A program made the translations under genes and the position numbers. DNA of 64,000 nucleotides from Candidatus Avimonas merdigallinarum (GTDB taxonomy: Bacteria; Bacillota; Clostridia; Oscillospirales; Acutalibacteraceae). Numbering within the stretch: the stretch's first letter is position 1; every line of letters starts with the position of its first letter. The notes under the pieces were generated by a model. The model did no database searches, was not told the origin of the DNA, and saw only the letters and a list, made by a program, of their open reading frames with translations. Positions 16,699 through 25,710 of this stretch are shown here, in pieces. Location of the stretch: positions 28,647-92,646 of the forward strand of contig CAJFGS010000021.1 in assembly GCA_904377855.1 (NCBI GenBank), in the 5' to 3' direction.

Positions 16699-17622
16699 TT
16701 ACTCGAATTCGCTGGCAATCACCTTCCCGCAGCCCGCGGGGGAATACACCCACCGGTCGATATGCCCCTTCTCGATAAAATAACGGGGCGGCGTCCGCTC
16801 CTGCACGCCGTCGGCGGTATCGATAATCACCAGCTTGAGCTTCATCTTGTCCGGCAGGATGCTCTTGATGTATACTCCCGCACGCTGCCCCGGCCTGACG
16901 CCCTCCCGCGGCTCGGCCAGCCCGGCAAGGTTGGGGGTGAGTTCCACAAACACCCCGTATTCCTCCACCGAGCGGATAATTCCCGCCACCGTTTCCCCCT
17001 GCTCAAACAGGGCGGCGTTCTCCTCCCAGGTACCAAGCAGTTCCCGCTGGGAAAGGCAGATCCGCCCGTTTTCCAGGGAGGATACCACCCCCAGGATATC
17101 CATCCCCGGCGCAAACCGATCGGACGGGTGGGAAATCCGGCTGACCGACAGGCTGGCAATCGGCATCAGCGCGGGGAGGCCGCAGCCGACGTCGCAGAAC
17201 GCGCCGAACGATTCCAGCCGGGTGACCCGGGCCGGGATAATGTCGCCGCACCGCAGGGCGTCCAGGTATTCCGCCCGGCACTTCTCCTGTGCCTCCCGGC
17301 GGGAAAGCACCGCCCGGCGCCCTCCCCCCGGCGTATCCTCAAACCCCTTGACGACAAAGCAGACCGGCTTGCTTACCCGGGAAATCAGGGCGATATCCCG
17401 GGTGGTCCCTTCCGCAATCCCCACCGCCCCGTCGTAATAGGGGATGATCCCCTCCATGCAGGGCAGTTCCACATGCAGGTTATGTTCCGCGTCGCAAAGC
17501 ACCGCCCGCGCCTCCAGCACCCGCCCGTCCAGCGCCGCTTCGGCCAGGCCGGCGGCCGTGCGCAGGGCGTTCTGGTTGCGGGGGGTGTCGATCAGATGTC
17601 CCTCCGGATAATAACGGTTCAT
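16699..17622 (-). CDS. S1 RNA-binding domain protein
   Basis: 307 residues from ATG 17622 (AAAGGA upstream; the frame extends further but without a start signal). Two S1 folds are recognisable: CGDIIPARVTRLESFGAFCDVGCG at about 145-220 in pieces, and GETVAGIIRSVEEYGVFVEL at about 225-285. The N-terminal 130 residues resemble the leading domain of short S1-like proteins of Clostridia that are often annotated as 30S protein S1. It likely binds mRNA or ribosomes. It is a single gene facing the cardiolipin synthase gene. Confidence 0.8.
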   Translation of the reverse strand: MNRYYPEGHLIDTPRNQNALRTAAGLAEAALDGRVLEARAVLCDAEHNLHVELPCMEGIIPYYDGAVGIAEGTTRDIALISRVSKPVCFVVKGFEDTPGGGRRAVLSRREAQEKCRAEYLDALRCGDIIPARVTRLESFGAFCDVGCGLPALMPIASLSVSRISHPSDRFAPGMDILGVVSSLENGRICLSQRELLGTWEENAALFEQGETVAGIIRSVEEYGVFVELTPNLAGLAEPREGVRPGQRAGVYIKSILPDKMKLKLVIIDTADGVQERTPPRYFIEKGHIDRWVYSPAGCGKVIASEFE

Positions 17623-18029
17623 TTTTACCCATTCCTTTCTCGACGGAACCGCGCCGCTTTCCTGTCCTCCCGGAAGCATCCCCGACCGGCGGCCGCGCCC
17701 TTTCCTCATCACCCCATCTATATGCGGGAAAAACGGCCCGCATACATGGAAAATTCCCCAGGCCTTCGCCGCGCCCTCCCCGGGCCCTCCGCCTGCCCCG
17801 TTCCCGCTTCAGCCATCGCCCGGCGCGGGACACCGGGCCTTTTTGCTTCCCGCTCCCCGCTGGGCCGCCCGGCGCCACCTTTTTGTACCCTTTTGCACAT
17901 TCGGACAGAATATTGACAATAGGCGGCAAAGGCGGCGCGCAGGCGTTGCAATCCGCCGGCCGGACAAGGTATAGTAAAAGCATAACGCAGCGGCGGCAAA
18001 AAACTGCCCGCCGGCAAGGAGGGCATGTT
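17623..18029. other. Divergent intergenic region between the S1 and ROK genes
   Basis: About 400 bases holding the ROK gene promoter (17946-17975). No coding frame is convincing. Confidence 0.4.
17946..17975 (+). promoter_or_regulatory. Probable promoter of the ROK-family gene
   Basis: TTGCAA (17946-17951), 18-base spacer, TATAGT (17970-17975). Confidence 0.5.
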
Positions 18030-19415
18030 ATGAAAGTTTATGGCATTGATGTGGAAATCCGAAATATCCCGAGCCTGGATACGGGATTTATCCCGATGGC
18101 CGCGTATACCCGCGCGTTTGAGCGCTCGGCCGAAAACGGCCGGGAACTGGTGATCGCGGTGGAACGCAACCAGGGGCAGGTGGCCGTGCGCCGCTGCAAA
18201 ATCCACGGCACCCCCGAGATGGCGGAAGCGGACGCGGTCTATGTGGATCGCACGGTGAAAATGCTGCTGTGGGCCTACGGCGGGTGGAAGGTATCCATCT
18301 GCGGGGACGACGCCCTCGGCCGGCAGATTGCCGACGCTTACCGGCCTGGCGGGTCCCGGGAATTCGACGCAGATTTCATGAGCCGGGTTTACGAACGGGA
18401 TTTTGAAGTCGCCAGCCTCCCCCTCGACGCCGCGCCGCAGGAGAAGTCGGCCACCACGCCGGTGGGCCGGCATCTGGAAGGGTGCCGCATCGGGTTTGAC
18501 GCTGGCGGGAGCGACCGGAAGGTATCGGCCGTCGTGGACGGCGTGCCGGTCTATTCGGAGGAAGTGGTCTGGTTCCCCAAAACCAACAGCGACCCGGATT
18601 ACCATTACGAAGGGATTGTCAGCGCCTTCAAAGCCGCCGCCGCAAAGATGCCCCGGGTGGACGCCATCGGCATCTCGTCCGCCGGCGTGTATGTGGACAA
18701 CCGCGCGATGGTCGCCTCCCTTTTCCTCCAGGTGCCCCGCGACCAGTTTGACAAGAAGGTGAAGGATATCTATCTCCGCGCCGCCAAAGAGATCGGCGAT
18801 GTCCCGGTACAGGTTGCCAACGACGGGGACGTTACCGCCCTGGCCGGCGCAATGAGCCTCGAGGAAAACCGCATCCTCGGCATCGCCATGGGGACTTCGG
18901 AAGCCGTCGGGTATGTGGACGCGGCCGGCAATATCACCGGCTGGCTGAACGAGCTCGCTTTCGCCCCGGTGGATCTGCAGGCCGACGCAATGGTGGACGA
19001 ATGGTCCGGCGATAAAGGCTGCGGCGTCAAATATTTCTCGCAGGACAGCGTGATCAAGCTGGCTCCCCGGGCCGGCATCGCGTTGGACGAATCCCTCTCC
19101 CCCGCGGAAAAGCTCAAAGTGGTACAGGGGGAAATGGACAAGGGCAACCCCCTTGCAAAAGAAATTTACCATTCCATCGGTATATACCTCGGTCATACGC
19201 TGGCCTATTACGCCGCTTTTTATGACATCGGGCATGTCCTTCTCCTCGGCCGGGTGATGTCCGGCGAAGGCGGCGACATCATCCTCGCGGAGGCGGGCCG
19301 CGTCCTGCGGGAGGAATACCCGGACGCCGCCGGGATGGAGCTTCACCTCCCGGACGAGAAAATCCGCCGGGTGGGGCAGTCGGTCGCCGCGGCGAGCCTG
19401 CCGGAAATTCGCTGA
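18030..19415 (+). CDS. ROK-family protein with N-terminal extension
   Basis: 461 residues from ATG 18030 (AAGGAGG eight bases upstream). From about residue 153 it shows the actin-like ATPase fold of ROK sugar kinases: the phosphate-binding loop GFDAGGSDRK, IGISSAGV, VANDGDVTALAGA and GIAMGTSEAVGY. Residues 1-150 form an extra domain, too long for the HTH of NagC-type repressors and without an HTH that I can see. ROK proteins phosphorylate sugars or sense them; which applies here is unclear. It is monocistronic, with its own promoter and terminator. Confidence 0.8.
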   Translation: MKVYGIDVEIRNIPSLDTGFIPMAAYTRAFERSAENGRELVIAVERNQGQVAVRRCKIHGTPEMAEADAVYVDRTVKMLLWAYGGWKVSICGDDALGRQIADAYRPGGSREFDADFMSRVYERDFEVASLPLDAAPQEKSATTPVGRHLEGCRIGFDAGGSDRKVSAVVDGVPVYSEEVVWFPKTNSDPDYHYEGIVSAFKAAAAKMPRVDAIGISSAGVYVDNRAMVASLFLQVPRDQFDKKVKDIYLRAAKEIGDVPVQVANDGDVTALAGAMSLEENRILGIAMGTSEAVGYVDAAGNITGWLNELAFAPVDLQADAMVDEWSGDKGCGVKYFSQDSVIKLAPRAGIALDESLSPAEKLKVVQGEMDKGNPLAKEIYHSIGIYLGHTLAYYAAFYDIGHVLLLGRVMSGEGGDIILAEAGRVLREEYPDAAGMELHLPDEKIRRVGQSVAAASLPEIR

Positions 19416-19490
19416 TCCCGTCTCTTCCCTTTAGACCTCTTCTTCAGTATGGCGCCTCCCACAAGGCTGCATACTGCTTTTATCCCACAG

Positions 19491-19527
19491 CAAAAACACC
19501 CTGTCCGGTCTGGACAGGGTGTTTTTG
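19491..19527 (+). terminator. Terminator of the ROK gene
   Basis: CAAAAACACCCTGTCC (19491-19506) pairs with GGACAGGGTGTTTTTG (19512-19527). The T tract is inside the stem. Confidence 0.85.
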
Positions 19528-19805
19528 CTGCCAATAGGCCTTCCGTTTCATCCCGCGAAAGCTGTAAGGAGGCCGCGCGGTGTGCCCTTTCCCCTAAGCG
19601 GGGGGACGGTACGGCCCGCCGTTCCCCGCCCCGGAGCGCTCTGGACACTGCCTGCCGGGGAAGGAAACGGGGCCTGGGCCGGCTCCCTATGCCCGCCGTC
19701 CAAGAACCCGCACGGCGGGTTCTTGGACTGTCGTACGGGTTCCTAAAGCCGCCGCGCGAGCCGGAGGCGTCCCCCCCTTCGGCCGGCGCGGCCCTGCCGC
19801 AGGGC
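19528..19805. other. Convergent intergenic spacer
   Basis: No gene. Contains the perfect palindrome at 19698-19728. Confidence 0.4.
19698..19728. repeat. Perfect 14-bp inverted repeat
   Basis: GTCCAAGAACCCGC (19698-19711), ACG loop, GCGGGTTCTTGGAC (19715-19728). No T tract, so not a typical terminator. It could be an RNA hairpin or a dispersed palindromic repeat unit. Confidence 0.6.
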
Positions 19806-19843
19806 AAAAAGGCGGGCAGGCTGTTCATGCAGCCTGCCCGCCT
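19806..19843 (-). terminator. Terminator of rsmI
   Basis: AGGCGGGCAGGCTG (19810-19823) pairs with CAGCCTGCCCGCCT (19830-19843). The minus strand ends in TTTTT, 17 bases after the rsmI stop. Confidence 0.9.
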
Positions 19844-19859
19844 CCTGTACCATTTGATG

Positions 19860-20684
19860 CTATCGCGCAATCCGGCGGTAAATCTCCCCTTTTTTTACGC
19901 CGGTCTCCGCCGCGGCGCGCTTGGCCGCCTCCGATGCGGAGAGCCCTTCCTCCATATACCGGGCGGCCTGCTCCGCCGCCTGTTCGGGGGAAACGCCCTC
20001 CTTTGCCGGCGGGGCGGCGCCTTCAACCACCAGCACAATCTCCCCGCGCGGGGTTTCCTCCCGGAACCGGCGGGCGGCTTCCCCCAGGGTGGTGCGGAGC
20101 ACCTCCTCATGGATTTTGGTCAGTTCCCGCACAATCGCCACCCGGCGGTCGCCAAACGCCGCAAACAGGTCCTCCAGCGTGGAGGGGAGCTTGTGCGGCG
20201 CTTCGTAAAACACCATGGTCCGCCGCTCGTCCCGCAGGGAGTCGAGATGCTCCTTCCTCCCCCGCCTGTTCACGCTGAGGAACCCCTCAAAGGTAAAGCG
20301 GCCGGTGGGCAGCCCCGCAACCGCCAGGGCGGTGATGACGGCGCTCGGCCCCGGCACAACCCCGACGGGGATCCCCCGCTCATGGCAGAGCGCCACCAGA
20401 TCCTCGCCCGGATCCGAAATGGCCGGCATCCCCGCATCGGTGACCAGGACCGCGTTCTCCCCCGCCTCCAGGCGGGCGGCAATCTGCTCCCCCCGCTCCC
20501 GCTTGTTGTGCTCGTAATAGCTCACCAGCGGCTTCTTTATCCCGAAATGGTTCAAAAGCCCCAGGGTTACCCGCGTATCCTCCGCGGCGATAAAGTCGCA
20601 GTCCTTCAGCGCTTCCACCGCCCGCGGGGACAGGTCGGATAAATTGCCGATCGGTGTCCCTACCAGGGTCAGTCTGCCGGCCAT
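19860..20684 (-). CDS. rsmI: 16S rRNA 2'-O-ribose C1402 methyltransferase RsmI
   Basis: 274 residues from ATG 20684 (AGGAGGGG upstream; the frame runs further but has no start signal). The tetrapyrrole-methylase fold starts LTLVGTPIGNLSDLSPRA, followed by AAEDTRVT, LVTDAGMPAISDPG and VPGPSAVITAL, all diagnostic of RsmI (YraL/YabC). The enzyme methylates the ribose of C1402 in 16S rRNA with SAM. The C-terminal helical part (about 235-274, SASEAAKRAAAETG) is also typical. It lies next to trmN6, as in Bacillus subtilis yabB-yazA-yabC, but no GIY-YIG gene (yazA) is present here. Confidence 0.96.
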   Translation of the reverse strand: MAGRLTLVGTPIGNLSDLSPRAVEALKDCDFIAAEDTRVTLGLLNHFGIKKPLVSYYEHNKRERGEQIAARLEAGENAVLVTDAGMPAISDPGEDLVALCHERGIPVGVVPGPSAVITALAVAGLPTGRFTFEGFLSVNRRGRKEHLDSLRDERRTMVFYEAPHKLPSTLEDLFAAFGDRRVAIVRELTKIHEEVLRTTLGEAARRFREETPRGEIVLVVEGAAPPAKEGVSPEQAAEQAARYMEEGLSASEAAKRAAAETGVKKGEIYRRIAR

Positions 20685-20828
20685 AGTGCCGTCCCCTCCT
20701 TTTCCCCTCTTTTGCAAAGCCCTCCCGCGGAAACGTCCCATCGGCTGCCGCGGAAACCCACTGCGCAAAAAGAGAAGAATGACATTTTCCAATTTGTATT
20801 ATTTCGATTGATTGTTCATATAGTTTAT

Positions 20829-20855
20829 GAAATAAGGCGCATTCCGCCTTATTTC
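20829..20855 (-). terminator. Hairpin at the trmN6 stop codon
   Basis: GAAATAAGGCG (20829-20839) pairs with CGCCTTATTTC (20845-20855), overlapping the trmN6 stop. The T tract is poor, so it may only attenuate read-through into rsmI. Confidence 0.45.
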
Positions 20856-21568
20856 GGGCTTTGCAGCAGCACAGGTTCCACCTGCAGGCCGGGCCTGCCG
20901 CCCTTTCGGGCCTCGCAGAGGAGAAGCCAGGGGGCGTCCTGAATCCGCCGCTGCACAAAGCGGAGGCGCTTTGGTTCCAGTCCCGCCTCCCGCAGCAGGA
21001 GGAGCACGTCGGCCGCCCGCTGGGGCCGGTGGCAGAAGCAAAGCCGCCCGCCGTGCCGCAGGAGGCCGGCGGCGGCACGGGCCGCGTCGGAAAAGGTGCA
21101 GCCGGGGAGGGCGGGATCCGCCGTCTCATGCCGGGCAATCCGGGAGGCGTCCCCGGGGCAGACCGCGCCCCCGCCCGCCGGGAAATAGGGCGGGTTCATC
21201 GCAGCCAGATCCATGCTTCCCGGCGGGAGGGCCTCCCGCCAGCGGCGCAGATCGGCATCGTGCACCCGGATGCGGCCGGAAAAGCCGCTGTCCTGCGCCG
21301 AAAGGCGGGCCAATTCCGCCGCCTCCGGCTGGATTTCCAGCCCGTCTACCTGGAGTTCGGGGCGTTCCCGGCACCAGAGGACAGGGAGGATCCCGCAGCC
21401 CGTCCCCAAATCCACCGCACGGAGGGCCGGGCGGCCCGCTGCCGCCGGCTTCGCCGGGAGCGCTTCCAGGGAAAACCGGGCCAGCAGCAGCGCATCCTCC
21501 CCAAAGCGGTGCGCCTCCGACATCCAGACCCCCGCCCCGCCGCCGAGCGGCTCCCATTGCCTTTCCAT
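20849..21568 (-). CDS. trmN6: tRNA1(Val) adenine-37 N6-methyltransferase-like protein (YabB/TrmN6)
   Basis: 239 residues from ATG 21568. A Rossmann methyltransferase with the SAM loop VDLGTGCGILPVLWC and the N6-adenine motif NPPYFP. The C-terminal block LRFVQRRIQDAPWLLLCEARKGG is the family's conserved end in shortened form. It modifies A37 of tRNA. Gene order with rsmI is conserved in Firmicutes. The frame is open upstream to 21805, but that part is low-complexity Gly/Pro/Arg and lacks a start signal. Confidence 0.9.
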   Translation of the reverse strand: MERQWEPLGGGAGVWMSEAHRFGEDALLLARFSLEALPAKPAAAGRPALRAVDLGTGCGILPVLWCRERPELQVDGLEIQPEAAELARLSAQDSGFSGRIRVHDADLRRWREALPPGSMDLAAMNPPYFPAGGGAVCPGDASRIARHETADPALPGCTFSDAARAAAGLLRHGGRLCFCHRPQRAADVLLLLREAGLEPKRLRFVQRRIQDAPWLLLCEARKGGRPGLQVEPVLLQSPK

Positions 21569-21767
21569 CTCCGCCGCCTTCCTTTCCAAAAATTTCCCGG
21601 CAGCCCCCCAGGGGATCGCCGGCCGGCCTTTCTTCCTCCCTGCCTCCGTCGCAGGCGGCGGGAAGCGCCCGATCCCCCGGCCTTTCGGCGGTGCCGGACG
21701 CCCGCCAACGCCGGGCCGGCCCTTTGCGCAGAAGGAAAGGGAGGCGGCCCCGCCGGAAAAACAGCGG

Positions 21768-21807
21768 AAAAAGACATTGCCGGGCGGCCTTCGGCCGTCC
21801 GGCAATG
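21768..21807 (-). terminator. Terminator of the ferredoxin gene
   Basis: A 13-15-bp stem from CATTGCCGG (21775-21783) to CCGGCAATG (21799-21807) with a TTCG loop. The minus strand then reads TCTTTTT. Confidence 0.85.
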
Positions 21808-21820
21808 GTGGGTGCAGAAC

Positions 21821-22009
<189 letters not shown>

Positions 22010-22023
22010 TTATGTTCGTTTTT

Positions 22024-22051
22024 ATCATAACACAAAGATGTAAAAAATCAA
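22024..22051 (-). promoter_or_regulatory. Promoter of the ferredoxin gene
   Basis: On the minus strand, TTGATT (22051-22046), 16-base spacer, TATGAT (22029-22024), 32 bases before the ATG. Confidence 0.6.
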
Positions 22052-22195
22052 CGGTTTTTCACGAAAAAAGTTCTTCCAGCCGGAGAGGGAGCAATCCGGG
22101 GACGGGAAGGGAACCCGCCCCTCTCCCGGGCAGGCCCGGGCTGGCAACCCGCCGCTTTAAGCAGCCGGGGCCGGCCGCCTGAACGGGGAGGCGGG

Positions 22196-23062
22196 CTATT
22201 TTTCCAGCCCGGCCAGCTCCTCCTGCTCCTTCTTCTCCACCCGGATGCGGCCGTCCCGCACCACTTTCACGTCCCGGACGTTCACCGAAACCGGCGGGGA
22301 ATCGGGCGATTTGTCCAGCCGCACCTTCAGCATGCCGGTCAGCAGGCTGACCTCGGTCACAACCCCTTTCCCCTCCTTGGTGGAGACCAGCGCGCCGGCC
22401 TTCGGGGTGATTTTCAAAAGGGATTCATACGCCTCCTGCTCATATTTCAGGCAGCACATCAGCCGCCCGCAGGCGCCGGAGATTTTGGTCGGGTTCAGGG
22501 AAAGCCCCTGTTCCTTCGCCATCTTGATGGACACCGGCTGGAAATCGTTCAGGAACTGGGTGCAGCAGAACGGCCGCCCGCAGGTCCCCAGCCCGCCGAG
22601 CATTTTCGCCTCGTCCCGCACCCCGATCTGCCGCAGTTCAATCCGGGTGCGGAAAACCGACGCCAGATCCTTCACCAGCTCCCGGAAATCCACCCGGCCG
22701 TCGGCGGTGAAGTAAAACAGGATTTTGGAATTGTCGAAGGTATATTCCACCCGGGTGAGCTTCATGTCCAGCTTATGCGCCGCAATCTTTTCCTGGCAGA
22801 TGGCGAACGCCTTCGCCTCTTTCTCCGCATTTTCCCGGGAACGGCGGATATCCTCCGCCGTGGCGGGGCGGACCACCTTCTTCAGGGGCTTGACGATTTC
22901 GGATTCCTCCACCTCGCGGTTTTCCGCGACCACTTCGCCGCATTCCATGCCGCGGGCGGTCTCCACCACCACCATGCTCCCCTTCTCCAGGGTATGCCCG
23001 TCCGGATCGAAAAAGTACACCTTGCTCATGCTTTTAAAGCGCACGCCTACAATTTCGGCCAT
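22196..23062 (-). CDS. ricT: PSP1-domain protein RicT (YaaT)
   Basis: 288 residues from ATG 23062 (GAGG upstream). The PSP1 domain begins GVRFKSMSKVYFFDPDG. The Cys-rich signature CGRPFCCTQFL and CGRLMCCLKYE (about 175-215) is that of RicT, which with RicA and RicF forms a complex with [4Fe-4S] clusters that directs RNase Y mRNA maturation and affects sporulation and competence in Bacillus subtilis. It follows holB, as in B. subtilis holB-yaaT. A promoter in the 274-base gap can transcribe it separately. Confidence 0.93.
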   Translation of the reverse strand: MAEIVGVRFKSMSKVYFFDPDGHTLEKGSMVVVETARGMECGEVVAENREVEESEIVKPLKKVVRPATAEDIRRSRENAEKEAKAFAICQEKIAAHKLDMKLTRVEYTFDNSKILFYFTADGRVDFRELVKDLASVFRTRIELRQIGVRDEAKMLGGLGTCGRPFCCTQFLNDFQPVSIKMAKEQGLSLNPTKISGACGRLMCCLKYEQEAYESLLKITPKAGALVSTKEGKGVVTEVSLLTGMLKVRLDKSPDSPPVSVNVRDVKVVRDGRIRVEKKEQEELAGLEK

Positions 23063-23220
23063 ACAAACCTCATTTCTCGCCGCCAAGCAAAACGGGCTTC
23101 CGCTGCGCCTCTCCGCGGCGGGGAGGGCGCGCCCGGGCCTTAAGGCGGGGGACCCGCCGTCATATTCCACGTCCGGCCGAAAGCGCGGGAAGCCCCCCGG
23201 CTGTGCGGGCCGTACTCTTT

Positions 23221-23249
23221 CAATATACCATGAAAACGGCCTGTCCGCA
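23221..23249 (-). promoter_or_regulatory. Promoter of ricT
   Basis: On the minus strand, TTGCGG (23249-23244), 17-base spacer, TATATT (23226-23221). It overlaps a GAAAACG/CGTTTTC hairpin region (about 23231-23270) that may end the holB transcript. Confidence 0.5.
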
Positions 23250-23336
23250 AGGAGCAAGCCGTCGTTTTCCCCTTTTCACAGCGATTCCCGGAAAATTTTT
23301 CCTGTTTCAACCCGTCCTGTCCGGCCCGGTTCCGCG

Positions 23337-24329
23337 CTACCGCCCGGCCGCCGAACGCAGGCGGCTGCACAGGAGGGTGAGGAACAGCGTGTAATTGATG
23401 TTCCTGAGCCGGTCGGCCTGCAGCCCCTCCACCGTGCTCACGAGCGCCAAAAGCTGCCCGCGGGTCAGGGTGCGGGCCAGCTTTGCCGCCGTTTCGGGGG
23501 CTGCCGAAAGGCCCGTCCCCTCGGCGCCGAAGCGCAGCGCCGCCGCATCCCGGAAAATCAGCCACAGGGCGCCGAGTACCCCGTCCGCGAGCCCTTTGTC
23601 CTTTTCCAGCCGCCCGGTCAGCCGCAGCAGCGTGAGCTCGTCCGGCGCGGCCACCGCCTCGGCAAAGGAGGGGGCGAGCGCGAGCACCTTCTGGAACGTC
23701 CCTTCCGACAATCCCTGCACCGCCTGCCCGATCCATCCGCCGAACACCGCGACCGCCTGCTTCACCGCCTCCCCGTCCGCGTCGGGCAGGAGACGGCGGA
23801 CCGCCTCCTCCGCTTCCTCCGGCGCTACCGGGGCGAGGGGGATGCAGACGGCCCGGGACTGGATTGTGGGCAGGAGCTGCGCCCGGTTCTCGCAGGTCAG
23901 GATAAACAGCGCATGGGCAGGCGGCTCCTCCAGGATTTTGAGCAGCGCGTTCTGCGCCTGCTCAGTCATGCCTTGCGCGCCGGCCAGGATCACCGCCCGG
24001 CGGGGCGCTTCGTTGGGCAGGATATACGCCTTGTCCCGGATCTCCCGCACCGTTTCGATATGAAAGGAACGGGCCGCCCCGTCGCCGCCCGTTTCCACGA
24101 TGTCGGGATGGTTCCCGCCCGCCGCTTTGATGCAGGCCGCGCACCGGCCGCAGGGCTTCTCCCCCTCCCCCATGCAGACGGCCGCCTTCGCAATCAGGCG
24201 GGCCAGGGTCCGCCGCCCGCTGCCGGACGGCCCCTCCAGCAGCAGCGCATGCGGAAGCCGCCCCCCGTCCACAAAGGAGGAGAGCAGCTGCTTCGCTTGT
24301 GTATTCCCGGCAAATCCGTCAAACCGCAT
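23337..24329 (-). CDS. holB: DNA polymerase III delta-prime subunit
   Basis: 330 residues. An AAA+ clamp-loader subunit: GPSGSGRRTLA takes the place of the P-loop, a four-Cys zinc module (CGRCAACIK) follows, and then AQGMTEQAQNALLKILEEPP and the sensor region TIQSRAVCIPLAP. The C-terminal half is the helical collar domain. It works with DnaX and HolA to load the sliding clamp. It lies 41 bases downstream of darA, in the same order as in Bacillus subtilis except that yaaR is missing. Confidence 0.93.
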   Translation of the reverse strand: MRFDGFAGNTQAKQLLSSFVDGGRLPHALLLEGPSGSGRRTLARLIAKAAVCMGEGEKPCGRCAACIKAAGGNHPDIVETGGDGAARSFHIETVREIRDKAYILPNEAPRRAVILAGAQGMTEQAQNALLKILEEPPAHALFILTCENRAQLLPTIQSRAVCIPLAPVAPEEAEEAVRRLLPDADGEAVKQAVAVFGGWIGQAVQGLSEGTFQKVLALAPSFAEAVAAPDELTLLRLTGRLEKDKGLADGVLGALWLIFRDAAALRFGAEGTGLSAAPETAAKLARTLTRGQLLALVSTVEGLQADRLRNINYTLFLTLLCSRLRSAAGR

Positions 24330-24370
24330 GAGGCTTCCAACCTATCCGCGCAAGGCCCGCGTCCCGGGCC

Positions 24371-24691
24371 TTACAGTTTTTCATACCGCTCAATATTCAT
24401 CACAAACACCGTCGCGCCGCCCACCGTGACCTCCACCGGGAAGGAGGCGTACGCCGACGTGCCGTAGGAGGTGCTGGGGATCATCTGGGTGCGCTTTTTG
24501 GAATGCTTTTCAATCGTGGAAAGCACCTGATCCACCCTCTCGTCGTCCACGCCGACAAGGAAGGTGGTGTTGCCCGCCATCAGGAATCCGCCGGTGGTGG
24601 CCAGCTTGGTCACGGAAAACCCTTCCTTGGTCAGGGCGGTGGATACCGTGCTGCTGTCGTCCTTATTCACAATTGCCAATACCAGTTTCAT
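24371..24691 (-). CDS. darA: Cyclic-di-AMP receptor DarA (PII-like, YaaQ)
   Basis: 106 residues, typical length. PII-like trimeric signal protein: MKLVLAIVNKDDSSTVSTAL, LATTGGFLMAGNTTFLVGV and MIPSTSYGTSAYASFPVEVTVGGATVFV match DarA in short blocks. It binds cyclic di-AMP. AGGAGG precedes the ATG. The gene lies between mtn and holB, consistent with the Bacillus yaaQ-holB order. Confidence 0.95.
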   Translation of the reverse strand: MKLVLAIVNKDDSSTVSTALTKEGFSVTKLATTGGFLMAGNTTFLVGVDDERVDQVLSTIEKHSKKRTQMIPSTSYGTSAYASFPVEVTVGGATVFVMNIERYEKL

Positions 24692-24739
24692 CGTTGCTTC
24701 CTCCGTTTCTTTGATATGGGCTGCACGGCGGCATCCGGG

Positions 24740-25477
24740 TTATCCCGCGGCCCGCCGGAGCATTTCGGTGACAATTTCCGCGCAACTCTCCGCCGCGGCT
24801 TTCTCGAACTCGTCGAACGAGACGTGGGCGCCTTCCCCCGCAAGGTCGGAGATCGCCCGCACAATGACGAACGGGACGGCGTTGGCATAAGCGGCCTGGG
24901 CGATCGCCCCGCCTTCCATTTCCACCGCCGCCGCGCCGAACCGGGACGCGATTTCCCGTTTCACCCCGTCGTCCGATACAAAGACGTCCCCCGACGCGAT
25001 AATCCCCTCCCGGGTTTTCCCCGCGCCGAGCACCGCGTCCGCCGCCGTCCGGAAGGCGGAAACCAGCCGGGGGTCGGCGTCGAACCGGGTGGGGCGGGTC
25101 CCGTCCCCGCCGTCCGGGCCGAAGTCCATATAGCCCTTCACATGCCCGAAGGCCGTGATGTCAAAATCATGCTGCACCGCCCCGGCGCCGATCACCAGGT
25201 CGCCCACCGAAAGCCCGGCCGCCACGCCGCCGGCCACGCCGGTATTCACCAGGGCCGCCACATGGAAGCGGTCGATCATCGCCTGCGCGCACAGCGCGGC
25301 GCAGACCTTGCCGACCCCGCACTGCGCCACCACCGCGGGCACGCCCTCCAGCGTCCCGTAATGGAAGTCCATCCCCGCTACCCGGAGGGTGGAAGCGTCC
25401 TCCATGCGCGCGGTAAGAAGCGCCACCTCGGAGGCCATCGCACCGATAATCCCCCAGATTCCCTTGATTTTTTCCAT
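24740..25477 (-). CDS. mtnN: 5'-methylthioadenosine/S-adenosylhomocysteine nucleosidase
   Basis: 245 residues from ATG 25477; GAGG is nine bases away from this ATG and only three from the one at 25483. It starts GIIGAMASEVALL, with VNTGVAGG, HDFDITAFG, GDVFVS, VEMEGGAIAQ and VRAISDLAG, the PNP-fold motifs of Pfs/MtnN, including the ME(M/G) ribose-binding Glu and the catalytic Asp of SDLA. It cleaves adenine from MTA and SAH, recycling products of SAM and polyamine chemistry. A decarboxylase gene lies directly upstream. Confidence 0.95.
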   Translation of the reverse strand: MEKIKGIWGIIGAMASEVALLTARMEDASTLRVAGMDFHYGTLEGVPAVVAQCGVGKVCAALCAQAMIDRFHVAALVNTGVAGGVAAGLSVGDLVIGAGAVQHDFDITAFGHVKGYMDFGPDGGDGTRPTRFDADPRLVSAFRTAADAVLGAGKTREGIIASGDVFVSDDGVKREIASRFGAAAVEMEGGAIAQAAYANAVPFVIVRAISDLAGEGAHVSFDEFEKAAAESCAEIVTEMLRRAAG

Positions 25478-25510
25478 TGGCATCGCCCTCGCTCTTTCCT
25501 TCCGTTCAGC

Positions 25511-25557
25511 TTCCCAGTGGCAAGGACTTCCCAGTGGGAAGTCCTTGCCACTGGGAA
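25511..25557. repeat. Perfect 22-bp palindrome upstream of mtnN
   Basis: Arms 25511-25532 and 25536-25557 are perfect inverse copies with an AGT loop. Within each arm the unit TTCCCAGTGG/CCCAGTGGG recurs, so smaller palindromes are nested. As RNA it would be a very stable hairpin between the decarboxylase stop and the mtnN start, in the mtnN leader. Confidence 0.85.
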
Positions 25558-25710
25558 ACCCTCCCCGCTGGGAGGCCCGCATTTTCGGGGCCGGCCCTGC
25601 CGCGGCAGCCCGGCGGGATTTCCTTAGAAATATTATACAGGAATTCCCCGCCGGTTACAAGGGATTTTCCTTTGCGGCGGGGGGCCGGGCCCCTGCCGGC
25701 TCCGCCGCTT

